A stretch of 64,000 bases of DNA from Massilia sp. PAMC28688 (GCF_019443445.1 NZ_CP080378.1:2232001-2296000); one strand, 5' to 3'; counted from the stretch's first letter, positions 1 through 13,068 are shown. Numbers and translations: made by a program. The notes: generated from the letters alone by a model not told the origin.

Positions 1-402
1 CAGGGCGCCGGCCGAATTGGTCATGAAGTCGAGATTGGATGGCACGCGGCTGGGCAGGTACGTCTGCACCGCTTCCATGATGCCCGACACCAGCACCCCC
101 AGCACGGCGGCGCCGATGATGGCCCAGATGCCGCGCAGCCAGGGGTAGATGGCCAGTACCAGCAGCATGCCGAGCGGGATGTAGCCAATGATGTTGACCA
201 CCACGTCGAACCCGGTCCAGTACTGCGGCATGTTCAGCGTCAGGAAGGTGAACGGCGACAGGCCGGCACCACGCCAGCCCGAAAACGGGAACCAGCTGGC
301 GTAGACGATCAGCAGCAGGTAGGCCAGCAGCGCGGCCCGCGACACGGGCGATCCGCGCGGCTCGCGCCGTGGTTCGGTGCTGACGACCTCGTTGCCGCTC
401 AT
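1..402 (-). CDS. VanZ-like membrane protein (C-terminus outside window)
   Basis: About 134 N-terminal codons are visible and the frame runs off the left edge. After a charged N-terminus there are hydrophobic segments at roughly residues 23-38, 66-85 and 89-110. The NIIGYIPLG stretch, followed later by an acidic S-N-L-D-F-M-T-N-S-A-G pattern, is typical of the VanZ-like family, membrane proteins of mostly unknown function, some linked to glycopeptide tolerance. The ATG overlaps the stop of the upstream lipoprotein gene (ATGA), so the two are translationally coupled and it is the last visible gene of the MCE operon. Its role in that operon is unknown; the family call rests on pattern recognition. 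Confidence 0.7.
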   Translation of the reverse strand, partial: MSGNEVVSTEPRREPRGSPVSRAALLAYLLLIVYASWFPFSGWRGAGLSPFTFLTLNMPQYWTGFDVVVNIIGYIPLGMLLVLAIYPWLRGIWAIIGAAVLGVLVSGIMEAVQTYLPSRVPSNLDFMTNSAGAL

Positions 403-1052
403 TGCTTCGGCACCACCTGCGCGGTGGGCAGGCTGGCCAGCCAGGCCACCATGTCGGCCGCGATGGCGTCGGTGGCGGCGGTCAGGGCGCGTGCGCCGCC
501 GGCCGCATCGGCCGTGGTGGCGCTGATCTTGCGGCTGAAGATTTTCTGGTCGACCAGCTTGTGCTGCTGGAACAGCGATGCACGCAGGGTCACCTGGCCA
601 TAGCTTTGCGCCACGCTGTCGAAGCTGTGGTTGAAGTCATCCATTTCCAGGCGCAGGATCTTGATCCCGGCCGAGGCGTCGGTCGGCGTGAGCACCTTGG
701 CGCCGCTCTGGCCGAAGCGTGTCTTGAGGCGCTGGGTGACCAGCTGCAGGGGCGTGGCTGCCCAGCGGCTGTTGCTGTACACGCGCGACTGCAGGGGATC
801 GGCGTAATTGAGCCGGTAGTACATGCGCTCGCTGTCAAAGGCGGCCGAGCCGGTGACGTCGGTCACCACCACGGCATCGATCGATGCCGGTGCCGGTGCG
901 GCGGCCGTGGTGGCGGGGCCGAAGTCGTAGCTGGCATTGCGCGGCGCCTTTTCGGTGGCGCAGCCGGCCAGCAGCACTGCGGCCAGGAGGGCGCCCAGGG
1001 CGGCGGCGCGGGGCAGGAATGGCGTCAGGGATGAATGCATGCTGGTCCTCAT
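399..1052 (-). CDS. ABC-type transport auxiliary lipoprotein (PqiC/DUF330-like)
   Basis: This 217-residue protein has a hydrophobic N-terminus ending in the lipobox LAGC (Cys at about residue 31), so an outer-membrane lipoprotein is expected. The remainder fits the ABC_trans_aux family: a beta strand with RMYYRLNYADP, then SRWAATP, and a C-terminal stretch predicting repeated alanine-rich helices. Such proteins accompany MCE transporters and are thought to connect the periplasmic MCE ring to the outer membrane. It overlaps the upstream MCE gene by 4 bp and the downstream VanZ-like gene by 4 bp, which supports one polycistron. A start at Met5 is also possible. Confidence 0.8.
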   Translation of the reverse strand: MRTSMHSSLTPFLPRAAALGALLAAVLLAGCATEKAPRNASYDFGPATTAAAPAPASIDAVVVTDVTGSAAFDSERMYYRLNYADPLQSRVYSNSRWAATPLQLVTQRLKTRFGQSGAKVLTPTDASAGIKILRLEMDDFNHSFDSVAQSYGQVTLRASLFQQHKLVDQKIFSRKISATTADAAGGARALTAATDAIAADMVAWLASLPTAQVVPKQ

Positions 1053-2008
1053 TTGGTCGGTGGCACAAAGCCCGGTTCACCCGGGCCGGGCGCGCCGTCC
1101 GGGGCGCCGAACAGGATGCTTTGCGGGCGGTTGCTCAGGGCGTCGGCGGTGCGGCGCACGGCGCGCAGCGAGGTCTTGGCCTCGTCGGCCATGCTGGTCA
1201 GGTGCGGCAGGGTTTGCAGTTCCAGTTCGCTGGTGACCGCTTCGAGCGAGCCGCCCACGCGGTCGACCGTCGTGTTCAGGCGCGCGATCGGCCCGTCCGG
1301 CGCCTGCAGCGTGGTGGCCAGCTGGTCGTAATTGCGGGCAGCCTGGTTGGCGCTGTTGGACAGGTCGCGGATCGAGACCAATGTCTGGTCGGCCTGGTTG
1401 GCCAGGGCCGGCAGGCGGGCCAGGGTTGGCTCCAGCGCGCGCGGCACCGCTTCCAGCGCGTCGGCCGCTTTTCCCACGCGGTCAAAGGCGCCCAGGATCA
1501 CCTTCTGGTTGGCCGGGCTGACCAGGTTTTCGACGCTGGTGGCAATGCGCTCGGCTTTTTCCAGGATCACCATGCCGCGCTTTTCCAGCTGGTCCAGAAA
1601 GCCCGGGCGCAGCGGGATGCGGGCCACCTGCTGCGCGCTGCTGGGCAGCAGGGCCGAGCCGACCTTTTCATCATCGAGCTGAATGAAGGCAATGCCCGTC
1701 ACGCCCTGGTAGCCAAGGGTGGCGAAGGTGGTGCGCGTGACCGGGGCCGCCTTGTCCACCGACAGGCGAATCAGGATCTGGCCGGCGCGCGACTGGTCAA
1801 AGATGATCTCGTCGACCTTGCCCACTTCCAGGCCGCGGTAGCGCACCGTGGCCTGGGGATTCAAGCCCGGGATCGACTGCACGGTGGCGATTTCGTAGGG
1901 CACGCGCTCGGTATTGTCGCGGTTGAACCAGAGGCCCGCCAGGACGGTGGCCACCAGCAGGGCAATGGTGAAAAAGCCCGTCATTAAAGCATGCGATCTG
2001 TTTTCCAT
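1049..2008 (-). CDS. MCE-domain lipid-transport protein (MlaD-like)
   Basis: The 319-residue protein has one N-terminal membrane anchor (about residues 10-27) and an MCE/MlaD domain at about 35-115 with the typical core around IPGLNPQATVRYRGLEVGKV. A long helical region at about 160-290 predicts coiled coil. MCE proteins form hexameric rings that carry phospholipid between the inner and outer membranes. The start codon overlaps the ATPase stop (TAATG), and its own stop overlaps the auxiliary lipoprotein start, so it is co-translated with its partners. The gene order permease, ATPase, MCE, lipoprotein matches MCE ABC systems. The actual substrate cannot be read from sequence. Confidence 0.88.
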   Translation of the reverse strand: MENRSHALMTGFFTIALLVATVLAGLWFNRDNTERVPYEIATVQSIPGLNPQATVRYRGLEVGKVDEIIFDQSRAGQILIRLSVDKAAPVTRTTFATLGYQGVTGIAFIQLDDEKVGSALLPSSAQQVARIPLRPGFLDQLEKRGMVILEKAERIATSVENLVSPANQKVILGAFDRVGKAADALEAVPRALEPTLARLPALANQADQTLVSIRDLSNSANQAARNYDQLATTLQAPDGPIARLNTTVDRVGGSLEAVTSELELQTLPHLTSMADEAKTSLRAVRRTADALSNRPQSILFGAPDGAPGPGEPGFVPPTK

Positions 2009-2868
2009 TATTCTTTCTCCGTGTCGTTCGCCGCTTCCGTTTCATCGAGCACTTCCAGCGCGCGCTGGCCGCGCGCACCCAGGAAGAACTGCTTGATGAA
2101 GGGATGGTCCACTTCCAGTACATCGCGCGTCGGGCCGACCGCGATCACGTGTTTTTCGGCCAGCACCGCCACGCGCGTGGTCAGGGCAAAAAGGGTATCG
2201 AGGTCGTGCGTGACCATGACCACCGTCAGGCCCAGCTCGCGGTGCAGCGACTGGATCAGCGCCACAAAGGCGTCCGACAGGTCCGGGTCGAGACCGGCGG
2301 TCGGCTCGTCCAGGAACAGCAGCTGCGGCTCCAGGGCCAGGGCGCGTGCCAGCGAGGCGCGCTTGATCATGCCGCCCGACAGGTCGGACGGCATCTTGTT
2401 GGCGTGCTCGATCCCGAGGCCCACCATGTGCATCTTGAGCAGCACGGCGTCGTAGATCACGTCTTCCGGCAGGGCGCGCAGTTCGCGCAGCGGCAGGGCG
2501 ATATTGTCGAACACCGACAGCGCCGAGTACATGGCGCCCTGCTGGAACAGCATGCCCCAGTGGTTGCGCATGCGCTGCAGCTGTTCGGCGTCGGCCTCGC
2601 TGATGTCTTCGCCAAACACTTTCACGCAGCCGCGCGCGGGACGCTCCAGGCCCAGCATCTGACGCAGCAGCACGGTCTTGCCGGTGCCCGAGCCGCCCAC
2701 GATGGTCATGATCTCGCCCGAGAAAATCTCGAGGTTGAGGTCCTGGTGCACCACGGTCTTGCCGAACTTGGTCCACAGGCCCTTGATCTCGACCACCACC
2801 GGGCCGACTTCTTCGTCCGGTTTCATGTTGAGGGCCTGGGTGCGGCGCGTGAATTTGATGTCGCCCAT
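2008..2868 (-). CDS. MCE ABC transporter ATP-binding protein (MlaF-like)
   Basis: This 286-residue nucleotide-binding subunit shows Walker A GGSGTGKT, the signature DLSGGMIKRASLARAL (the LSGGM form is typical of MlaF-type ATPases), Walker B LLFLDEPTAGLD, and the switch histidine in VMVTHDLD. It should energise lipid movement through the adjacent MlaE-like permease. The same reading frame stays open far upstream to 3894, but the start at 2868 is chosen because it overlaps the permease stop by one base (TGATG) and gives the usual family length. The extra N-terminal 25 residues before the ATPase fold are short and charged. Confidence 0.9.
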   Translation of the reverse strand: MGDIKFTRRTQALNMKPDEEVGPVVVEIKGLWTKFGKTVVHQDLNLEIFSGEIMTIVGGSGTGKTVLLRQMLGLERPARGCVKVFGEDISEADAEQLQRMRNHWGMLFQQGAMYSALSVFDNIALPLRELRALPEDVIYDAVLLKMHMVGLGIEHANKMPSDLSGGMIKRASLARALALEPQLLFLDEPTAGLDPDLSDAFVALIQSLHRELGLTVVMVTHDLDTLFALTTRVAVLAEKHVIAVGPTRDVLEVDHPFIKQFFLGARGQRALEVLDETEAANDTEKE

Positions 2869-4001
2869 CAGAACCCCACGTCGCTGAAGATGATGGCATA
2901 CACGGCGTCGGCCAGGATCACCACGGTAATGGCGGTGACGACCGAGGTGGTGGTGCCGCGCCCCAGGCTTTCGGTATTGGGCTTGATGCGCAAGCCGAAG
3001 TGGCAGGACACCAGCGCGATCAGGACGCCGAAGGTGGTGCCCTTGAGCAGGCCGATCAGGTAGTTCGCCAGCGGCACGGCGTCGGGCAGGCTTTGCAGGA
3101 AGTAGCTGGCCGACAGGCCCAGCTGCACCTTGGCCGCGGCCATGCCGCCAATCAGGGCCACGGCATCGGTCCACACCACCAGCAGCGGCATGGAAATGGC
3201 CAGGGCCAGCACCTTGGGCATGATCAGGCGGTAGCCGTGCGAGATGCCCATGACCAGCATGGCGTCGAGTTCTTCGGTCACGCGCATCACGCCCAGCTGG
3301 GCAGTGATGGAGGAGCCCGAGCGGCCCGCGACCAGGATAGCGGCCAGCAAGGGGCCCAGTTCGCGGATCACGGCCAGGCCCACCAGGTCGACAATAAAGG
3401 CGTCGCCGCCGTAGGCGCGCAGCTGCTGGGCCGCCAGGAATGACAGCACCACGCCAATCAGAAAGCCCACCAGGGCCGTGATGCCAAGGGCCTGGAAGCC
3501 GGAGTGGTAGATATTGGCCGACACTTCGCGCCAGGGACCGGTGCGCGGATGGAGCACGAAGCGCCACAGGTCTTGCACCACGGTGCCGATCAGGCTGATG
3601 AAGCCGCCCAGGTGCTGGAAAAAGGTCATGACGCCAAAGCCCAGCTTCATGACCCAGGTCAGGCGGTTCTTTTGCGGCTTGGCCACCTGCAGCTTGCCCG
3701 CTTCCTCGATGCGCAGGAACAGTTCTTCCTGGCGATCGGCCAGCTTGAGCGAGGCGGGACGCTGCTTGCCCCAGCTGTTCCAGAACATCTGGGCGCCAAT
3801 GTGGTCCAGGCTGGTGAGCTGGCTCAGGTCCCATGCCACTGCCTGGCCCTTGAACGAGGCCAGGGTGGCAGTGAGGTTCTTGATGGCGCCGCACTGGGCC
3901 AGCGCATGGACTTGCCAGATGCCGGACGCGATGACGACCGCTTGCCCCGCGCCATCTTGGGCGCGGTTGACGGTCAATGTTGGCGCATTTTCAATCGGCA
4001 T
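2868..4001 (-). CDS. STAS-MlaE fusion permease of MCE ABC transporter
   Basis: The 377-residue protein begins with a STAS-like domain at about 1-95 (strand-rich, with WDLSQLTSLDHIGAQMFW) followed by an MlaE permease domain with five or six membrane segments. The permease carries the hallmark RELGPLLAAILVAGRSGSSI and a EELDAMLVMG motif. In E. coli the STAS part is the separate protein MlaB; here it is fused. The start at 4001 (MPIENAPT) is preferred. A start at 4043 would also fit, but further upstream the frame would run into the radical SAM gene on the same strand. No strong ribosome-binding site is visible for either. Confidence 0.87.
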   Translation of the reverse strand: MPIENAPTLTVNRAQDGAGQAVVIASGIWQVHALAQCGAIKNLTATLASFKGQAVAWDLSQLTSLDHIGAQMFWNSWGKQRPASLKLADRQEELFLRIEEAGKLQVAKPQKNRLTWVMKLGFGVMTFFQHLGGFISLIGTVVQDLWRFVLHPRTGPWREVSANIYHSGFQALGITALVGFLIGVVLSFLAAQQLRAYGGDAFIVDLVGLAVIRELGPLLAAILVAGRSGSSITAQLGVMRVTEELDAMLVMGISHGYRLIMPKVLALAISMPLLVVWTDAVALIGGMAAAKVQLGLSASYFLQSLPDAVPLANYLIGLLKGTTFGVLIALVSCHFGLRIKPNTESLGRGTTTSVVTAITVVILADAVYAIIFSDVGF

Positions 4002-4065
4002 TGCGCCAGTGTAAAAGAGATTCGGTACATCCGCTATCCTCATTCGTGCGCATCGGTACGCCAGC

Positions 4066-5565
4066 TCACGCTGCCAGGTGTCGGACCTGGCGCGCCGGGG
4101 CGCTGGTGGCCGCGGCGGGAGCGCTTTGCTTGCGCATTTTGGGGGCGTCGGCCTGGCCGGCATGATCGCTGGCCACGAGGGCCGCGGCATCCTGCTGAGG
4201 CATGCCCTGCAGCTGCAGCCACTGCGTCACCAGCGCGGCGAGCTTGTCGAGGGCAATGCGGTGGGTGGCATCGAGCTTGCTGTAGAGCCAGTCGGAAAAG
4301 GCCATGAAGCGGGCAAAGGGCGCCTCGCCCAACAAAGGCCCGAGCGTATTGGCAAAGCGGCCCGAATTGGCCACCAGGTCCCAGTAGCGGGCAAAGCGCA
4401 CCAGGCGCTGCATGTCCGCGAAATCGATCAGGCTGGTGGCCAGGATGGTGTAGGGCGGATAGGGATCGAATACCATGCGGAATGCTTCCGTGTGGCGGAT
4501 GATGGGCGTGCCGCGCAGGCGCTTGAGGATGCCGAACTGGATTTCGTGGGGCTTGAGCGCAACCAGCTGGTCGAAGCCGCGCGCAAAACTGGCAATATCC
4601 TCGCCCGGCAGGCCGGCAATCAGGTCCACGTGCAGGTGGGCGTGCGAGTGTGCCATCAGCCAGCGGATATTGTCGGCTGCCTTGGCATTGTCCTGGCGCC
4701 GGCTCACGAGGGCCTGTACTTCAGGATTGAAGCTCTGGATGCCGATTTCAAATTGCAGTGCGCCCGGCGGGAACTTGCTGATCCCTTCCTTGAGTGCATC
4801 GGGCAGGTGGTCGGGCACCAGTTCAAAGTGGGCGTAGACGGGGTCGTCCGGATTGGCGGCCAGCTTGTCGAGGAAGAACTGCATGATCTTCAGGCTGGTC
4901 TTGATGTTGAGATTGAAGGTGCGGTCGACAAACTTGAACAGGCGGGCGCCGCGGGCGTGCAGGCTTTCCAGCTCGGCCAGGAAGGTGTCGAGCGCAAACG
5001 GCCAGGCCGTCTTGTCCAGTGCCGACAGGCAGAATTCACACTTGAAGGGGCAGCCGCGCGAGGCTTCCACGTACAGGGTGCGGTGGGCAATGTCCTGGTC
5101 GGTGTACAGCGCGTAGGGCAGCTTGATCTCGGCCATCGGAGGCTGGACGCCTGCATGCACCTTCATCAAGGGCTGGGGGCCGTGCAGGATTTGTGCGCAC
5201 AGCTGGGGAAAGGTGACGTCGCCCCAGCCGGTGACGAGGTAGTCGGCCAGCTGCACAATCTGCTGCTCGGCCGGCTCGAACGACACTTCCGGCCCGCCCA
5301 GCACGATTTTGACGTCCGGCGCCACGCGCTTGAGCATGGCGACCACGCGCGTGGTTTCTTCGACGTTCCATATATACACGCCAAAGCCGATGATGCGCGG
5401 CGCGTGGGCCAGCAGGCGCTCCACGATCTCAGTGGTCTTGGCGCCGATCACGAATTCCTGCAGCCGGGTCTGGTCCTGGAGTTCGCCCATGTTGGCCAGC
5501 AGGTAGCGCAAACCAAGCGATGCGTGGGCGTAGCGGGCGTTGAGGGTGGAGAGCAGGATGGTCAT
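4066..5565 (-). CDS. B12-binding-domain radical SAM protein (DUF4080-like)
   Basis: The 499-residue protein has an N-terminal cobalamin-binding-like fold at about 1-140, with IIGFGVYIWN and KIVLGGPEVSFEP. A radical SAM core follows, with the cluster ligands Cys172, Cys176 and Cys179 in RGCPFKCEFCL. The C-terminal 150 residues fit the DUF4080-type tail often seen with these proteins. Substrate and product are unknown; relatives include methyltransferases and ring-forming enzymes. It is the first gene of the minus-strand block and ends 22-64 bp before the MCE permease start, so it may be co-transcribed, but a functional link to lipid transport is only inference. Confidence 0.85.
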   Translation of the reverse strand: MTILLSTLNARYAHASLGLRYLLANMGELQDQTRLQEFVIGAKTTEIVERLLAHAPRIIGFGVYIWNVEETTRVVAMLKRVAPDVKIVLGGPEVSFEPAEQQIVQLADYLVTGWGDVTFPQLCAQILHGPQPLMKVHAGVQPPMAEIKLPYALYTDQDIAHRTLYVEASRGCPFKCEFCLSALDKTAWPFALDTFLAELESLHARGARLFKFVDRTFNLNIKTSLKIMQFFLDKLAANPDDPVYAHFELVPDHLPDALKEGISKFPPGALQFEIGIQSFNPEVQALVSRRQDNAKAADNIRWLMAHSHAHLHVDLIAGLPGEDIASFARGFDQLVALKPHEIQFGILKRLRGTPIIRHTEAFRMVFDPYPPYTILATSLIDFADMQRLVRFARYWDLVANSGRFANTLGPLLGEAPFARFMAFSDWLYSKLDATHRIALDKLAALVTQWLQLQGMPQQDAAALVASDHAGQADAPKMRKQSAPAAATSAPARQVRHLAA

Positions 5566-5902
5566 GGCAGGGGCGGCGCGGGGAAAGCGCTATTTTACCT
5601 GCGGCGGCTGACCGGGGACCGATGTCTCCGGCGCGCGGGGGTAGCAGTCCAGAACGTTTCACGAAAAGACAAGCCTGGTAGGGAACGCGCGATGTACAAT
5701 TGCTAACTAACGGTAACGCACGCCGGCTGGGTTCCGGCAGCGCCGGGTATGCGATTGTCCATGTGATACCGAAGTGCCGCCGCAGGCGAGGCGCATCGCC
5801 TGTCGGTTGTGGATATGCAACGGATATTTCTTTTAGTTACTCGAAGGGTCCGCTGGCTTTGTTAGTATTGGGTTTCTTGTTTACAGCATTCTTTGGTCTT
5901 CT
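5566..5902. other. Intergenic region between divergent genes
   Basis: This 337-bp gap separates the divergent radical SAM gene and the first DUF4124-type gene. It must hold both promoters. I see a TACAAT at 5694-5699 without a convincing partner at -35, and no repeat, RNA gene or believable coding frame. The last 90 bp are clearly more AT-rich than the surroundings, as expected upstream of the 5903 gene. Confidence 0.5.
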
Positions 5903-6541
5903 ATGGTTAATACTCGTGCAATTGTCCTGGTAACCGGCATCCTTGCATGCAGCGGTGTCCAGGCGCAGCAGATGTACAAGACGGTCGGTCCTGACGGGAA
6001 GGTCACGTTTTCCGACCGTCCGGCCCTCGAAAGTGCTGCCAAGCTCAGCGTTATGCGTTCGAATACCTTGCGCCCCGTGAACACGCCGGGCGCTCCGGCC
6101 GAAGCGGCGCCCGCTCCCCTGCCCGCCCCTGCGGTGGCCAGCGGCCCGGCACCCGAGATCACGCCCCAGGTGGAGGCGGCCATCATGGCCGTCATGGCCC
6201 AGGCCGAATTCCCTCGTCGCTTTTACCCATTTTGCAATAGCACGGAAGCCAGCGCGCGGGCCTTCAACCAGGCCGCGAATGGGTGGAAGGCACGCAACAT
6301 GGACGCGGTCGAGCACCAGCGGCGTTTGCTGATGCAGGTCGTGACACCCGTCAAGCGTGCGGAAATGCAGGCCAAGGTGGCGGCCCTGGTCAACGGGGAA
6401 GTGGCAAAAGTGGGCAATCTGACGGTGCCGGAAAGGCAGAAGTGGTGCGCCGAGGCCATTGTGGAATTACGCGGTGACAGCTCCACCATCAGCCAGCCTG
6501 ACATGATGGCTGTCGCGATCCCTTCGCCGCGGCGGCGCTAG
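5903..6541 (+). CDS. Secreted DUF4124-domain protein, paralogue 1
   Basis: The 212-residue protein has a signal peptide (about 1-21, ending VQA-QQ) followed at once by the short DUF4124 motif MYKTVGPDGKVTFSDRP. A proline/alanine-rich linker at about 60-90 leads to a helical C-terminal domain with two cysteines (FC near 111 and WC near 179). The C-terminal domain resembles that of the third gene in this cluster: both have FC, then W..RN, V.H, and a WCA pattern. DUF4124 proteins are periplasmic or secreted and lack a defined activity. It is the first of three tandem relatives, and its upstream region does not clearly carry the 32-bp element of the other two. Confidence 0.75.
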   Translation: MVNTRAIVLVTGILACSGVQAQQMYKTVGPDGKVTFSDRPALESAAKLSVMRSNTLRPVNTPGAPAEAAPAPLPAPAVASGPAPEITPQVEAAIMAVMAQAEFPRRFYPFCNSTEASARAFNQAANGWKARNMDAVEHQRRLLMQVVTPVKRAEMQAKVAALVNGEVAKVGNLTVPERQKWCAEAIVELRGDSSTISQPDMMAVAIPSPRRR

Positions 6542-6545
6542 CGTA

Positions 6546-6564
6546 AAAGGGCCGGGAGGCCTTT
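6546..6564 (+). terminator. Possible weak terminator after DUF4124 paralogue 1
   Basis: An imperfect hairpin (AAAGGGCC, loop GGGA region, GGCCTTT) starts 4 bp after the stop codon. There is only a short T run before the sequence becomes AT-rich, so termination would be partial at best. Confidence 0.3.
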
Positions 6565-6588
6565 CGGTAATAATTTTGCTATTCAAAA

Positions 6589-6620
6589 CAACACTTCTTG
6601 CACTTTTGTCAGGTATGATG
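6589..6620 (+). repeat. Duplicated 32-bp upstream element, copy 1
   Basis: These 32 bp match 7041-7072 at 27 of 32 positions, and each copy ends 31-32 bp before a start codon of a DUF4124-type gene. Shared blocks are CAACACTT, TTGCA and TGTCAGGTA. A TATGAT hexamer near its end could be a -10 box, but no -35 at standard spacing is obvious. It is either a promoter plus operator or a conserved 5' leader element duplicated along with the gene. Confidence 0.6.
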
Positions 6621-6651
6621 TTGTTTCGATATTTAAAGCATTGTTGCCGAA

Positions 6652-7038
6652 ATGAAAAATCAAGCTTTCCTCTTCCTGGTGATCATGGCCGCCTCCAGCG
6701 GCGCTTCCGCGCAGCTGTACAAGACCGTCTCGGCCAGCGGCAAGGTGGTGTATTCAGACCGCCCGGCCGATACGGGTGCCAGCAAGGTCAGCGTGATCGG
6801 CCCTGTCGCCCAGCAGGCGCCCACCCGGGCCAGCACTGAAGAGGAAGGCACGCGCCGCCACGTAGCCGGCAGGAGCATGCCCGGCGCATCGGCGGGGCAA
6901 ACGCTGCACACGGCTGACCGCGGCGGGTCAAATGGCAAGCTTGAGCGCATGGATGTAGAAATTGTCATGGTGTCGGGCAAGGCGCTGGTGGGCGCGGGCA
7001 CCGTTGTCACCACCGCAGCCGGCGTGCGCACAAACTAG
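6652..7038 (+). CDS. Secreted DUF4124-domain protein, paralogue 2 (short)
   Basis: The 128-residue protein has a signal peptide (about 1-20, ending SASA-Q) and the DUF4124 motif QLYKTVSASGKVVYSDRP. Unlike its two neighbours it lacks the cysteine-bearing C-terminal domain; the rest is a low-complexity polar region ending in a short hydrophobic stretch (VEIVMVSGKALVGAGTVV). It therefore looks like a duplicate that lost or replaced its C-terminal half. It sits behind copy 1 of the 32-bp upstream element, suggesting its own promoter. Function unknown. Confidence 0.7.
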   Translation: MKNQAFLFLVIMAASSGASAQLYKTVSASGKVVYSDRPADTGASKVSVIGPVAQQAPTRASTEEEGTRRHVAGRSMPGASAGQTLHTADRGGSNGKLERMDVEIVMVSGKALVGAGTVVTTAAGVRTN

Positions 7039-7040
7039 AG

Positions 7041-7072
7041 CAACACTTATTGCAACTCTGTCAGGTAAGATG
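7041..7072 (+). repeat. Duplicated 32-bp upstream element, copy 2
   Basis: Second copy of the element at 6589-6620 (27/32 identical). It starts 3 bp after the stop of paralogue 2 and ends 30 bp before the ATG of paralogue 3. Equal spacing to the start codon in both places indicates that upstream region and gene were duplicated as a unit. Confidence 0.6.
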
Positions 7073-7102
7073 CGGAATTGCTATCTTATCTGAAGCGTTT
7101 TG

Positions 7103-7630
7103 ATGAACAAGAAATATCTTTGCCTTGCCCTGTCCGCTGTTTCCCTTGTTTCACAGGCCGAGGTGCGCAAGATCGTCACGAATAACGGCAAGGTCGTGTA
7201 TACCAACGTGGCGGCCGCTGCTTCCACTGCCCGTCCCATGCCCGATGTGCTGCCTGCCGATGTGATCGGGGCAGTGTCCAACATCATCGGTGTGGCCCAG
7301 CTGGTGGGGCGCAGCAGCGAGTTTTGCGGTAGTGTGTTTCCAGCCTCTCAAAAGAAATTTTCAGCCTCGGCATATCACTGGCAGCGCCGCAACGCTGCTG
7401 TGGTGTCGCACAAGGACCGCGTCATGTCCCACGGCGACCAGGTGCTGGTCGCGGCTGCGCTCAACAGCGATGCCCTGCGCAAGACGGAAGCCATGCTGCG
7501 CCCGGTCATCAAGGGCTCGGCAGCAGAACAGGGCAGGTGGTGCGCGCAAGCCTTCGCCGATGTCGATCGTGGCCGGCTCGACCTGGCCGGCCGGGCGTCC
7601 ATCGTGCCCCTCATGCGTATCGCTCCCTGA
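7103..7630 (+). CDS. Secreted DUF4124-like protein, paralogue 3
   Basis: The 175-residue protein starts at the ATG at 7103 (an in-frame TTG lies one codon upstream). A signal peptide at about 1-20 ends near SQA-EV, followed by a degenerate DUF4124-like motif RKIVTNNGKVVYTN. The C-terminal domain resembles that of paralogue 1: SEFCGS, then W.RRN, a V.H pair, and RWCAQAF. The motif has drifted (no SDRP), so the N-terminal domain is recognised partly from context. It ends about 20 bp before the promoter of the first rRNA operon. Function unknown. Confidence 0.68.
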   Translation: MNKKYLCLALSAVSLVSQAEVRKIVTNNGKVVYTNVAAAASTARPMPDVLPADVIGAVSNIIGVAQLVGRSSEFCGSVFPASQKKFSASAYHWQRRNAAVVSHKDRVMSHGDQVLVAAALNSDALRKTEAMLRPVIKGSAAEQGRWCAQAFADVDRGRLDLAGRASIVPLMRIAP

Positions 7631-7649
7631 AATATATTTTTCATGCCTC

Positions 7650-7678
7650 TTGCCAAGTTAATGGCGCCTTGCTATAGT
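7650..7678 (+). promoter_or_regulatory. rRNA operon 1 promoter P1
   Basis: TTGCCA and TATAGT are separated by exactly 17 bp. The stretch CTTGCTATAGTTCGCCTCC is shared with the second rRNA operon. The bases just upstream (7630-7648, AAATATATTTTT) are AT-rich and look like an UP element, unlike at operon 2. Confidence 0.8.
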
Positions 7679-7764
7679 TCGCCTCCCGTTGAAAAGCACG
7701 CAGAATCAAGTGCTTGCGAAAGTTTCATCGGAACCGCATGAACTGCGGGGTAGTAAAAAAGAGG

Positions 7765-7793
7765 TTGACGAGAATCGCGAAACGCTGCATAAT
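7765..7793 (+). promoter_or_regulatory. rRNA operon 1 promoter P2
   Basis: TTGACG and CATAAT with a 17-bp spacer. From here on the sequence is almost identical to the second operon, so this promoter belongs to the duplicated unit. Confidence 0.7.
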
Positions 7794-8061
7794 CTCACCT
7801 CTCTGCTGCAACGAACACAACGCTTCGTAGCCTGCAGCAAGGCAGTACCGAATACGAGTTCTTTAAAAATTAACAGTCGATAAGTGTGGGCGTTTGATGA
7901 AGGTGCCAACAGAGCGAAAGCGCTGTTGAATACTTAAATTATCAAATGTTCACAAGAAAGAAATATAGGCGCTACGAAAGTAGTGGCCTGTCAGTATTTT
8001 GAGTGAGCGAATTCGGACCAATGGGACGAATTCGGGCAGAAATGCCCGACAAACAGAGATT
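7794..8061 (+). other. rRNA operon 1 leader with boxA-like and processing sequences
   Basis: The leader contains a boxA-like GTTCTTTAAAAAT at 7858-7870. The segment at 7872-7895 is complementary to 9624-9647 in the spacer, giving the expected RNase III processing stem around 16S rRNA. No coding frame here looks real. Confidence 0.7.
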
Positions 8062-12785
<4,724 letters not shown>

Positions 12786-12941
12786 TAACCTTAGCAGGTA
12801 CAGAGATAAGAATTGCGCGTGTTGCCTTGTTGTTGATATCTCGAGCACTACCCCGTAGTTCATTACTACGAATACAAAACTTACTTCTTCCAGATTCAAG
12901 GTGCAGCTGCCCCGTTGTGGAGCTGTTACCTGTACAAGTTA

Positions 12942-13057
12942 TGCCTGATGACCATAGTAAATCGGTACCACCCCTTCCCATCCCGAACAGGACCGTGAAA
13001 CGATTTTACGCCGATGATAGTGCTGCAACCAGTGTGAAAGTAGGTTATCGTCAGGCT
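12942..13057 (+). rRNA. rrf: 5S ribosomal RNA, operon 1
   Basis: About 116 nt, bounded by the complementary ends TGCCTGATGA and the TCAGGC near the 3' end. It contains the conserved CCCATCCCGAAC loop. The 156-nt gap between 23S and 5S holds the 3' arm of the 23S processing stem. The sequence appears identical to the 5S of operon 2. Confidence 0.95.
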
Positions 13058-13068
13058 AGTTATAAGAG

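Noticed and set aside
2008..3894. A single 628-residue ATPase with N-terminal extension
   Set aside because: The extension is the permease region read in another frame; start and stop overlap at 2868 separates two normal genes.
5700..5933. Short plus-strand frame ahead of the first DUF4124 gene
   Set aside because: Overlaps the DUF4124 start in another frame, has no signal or domain, and covers the promoter region.
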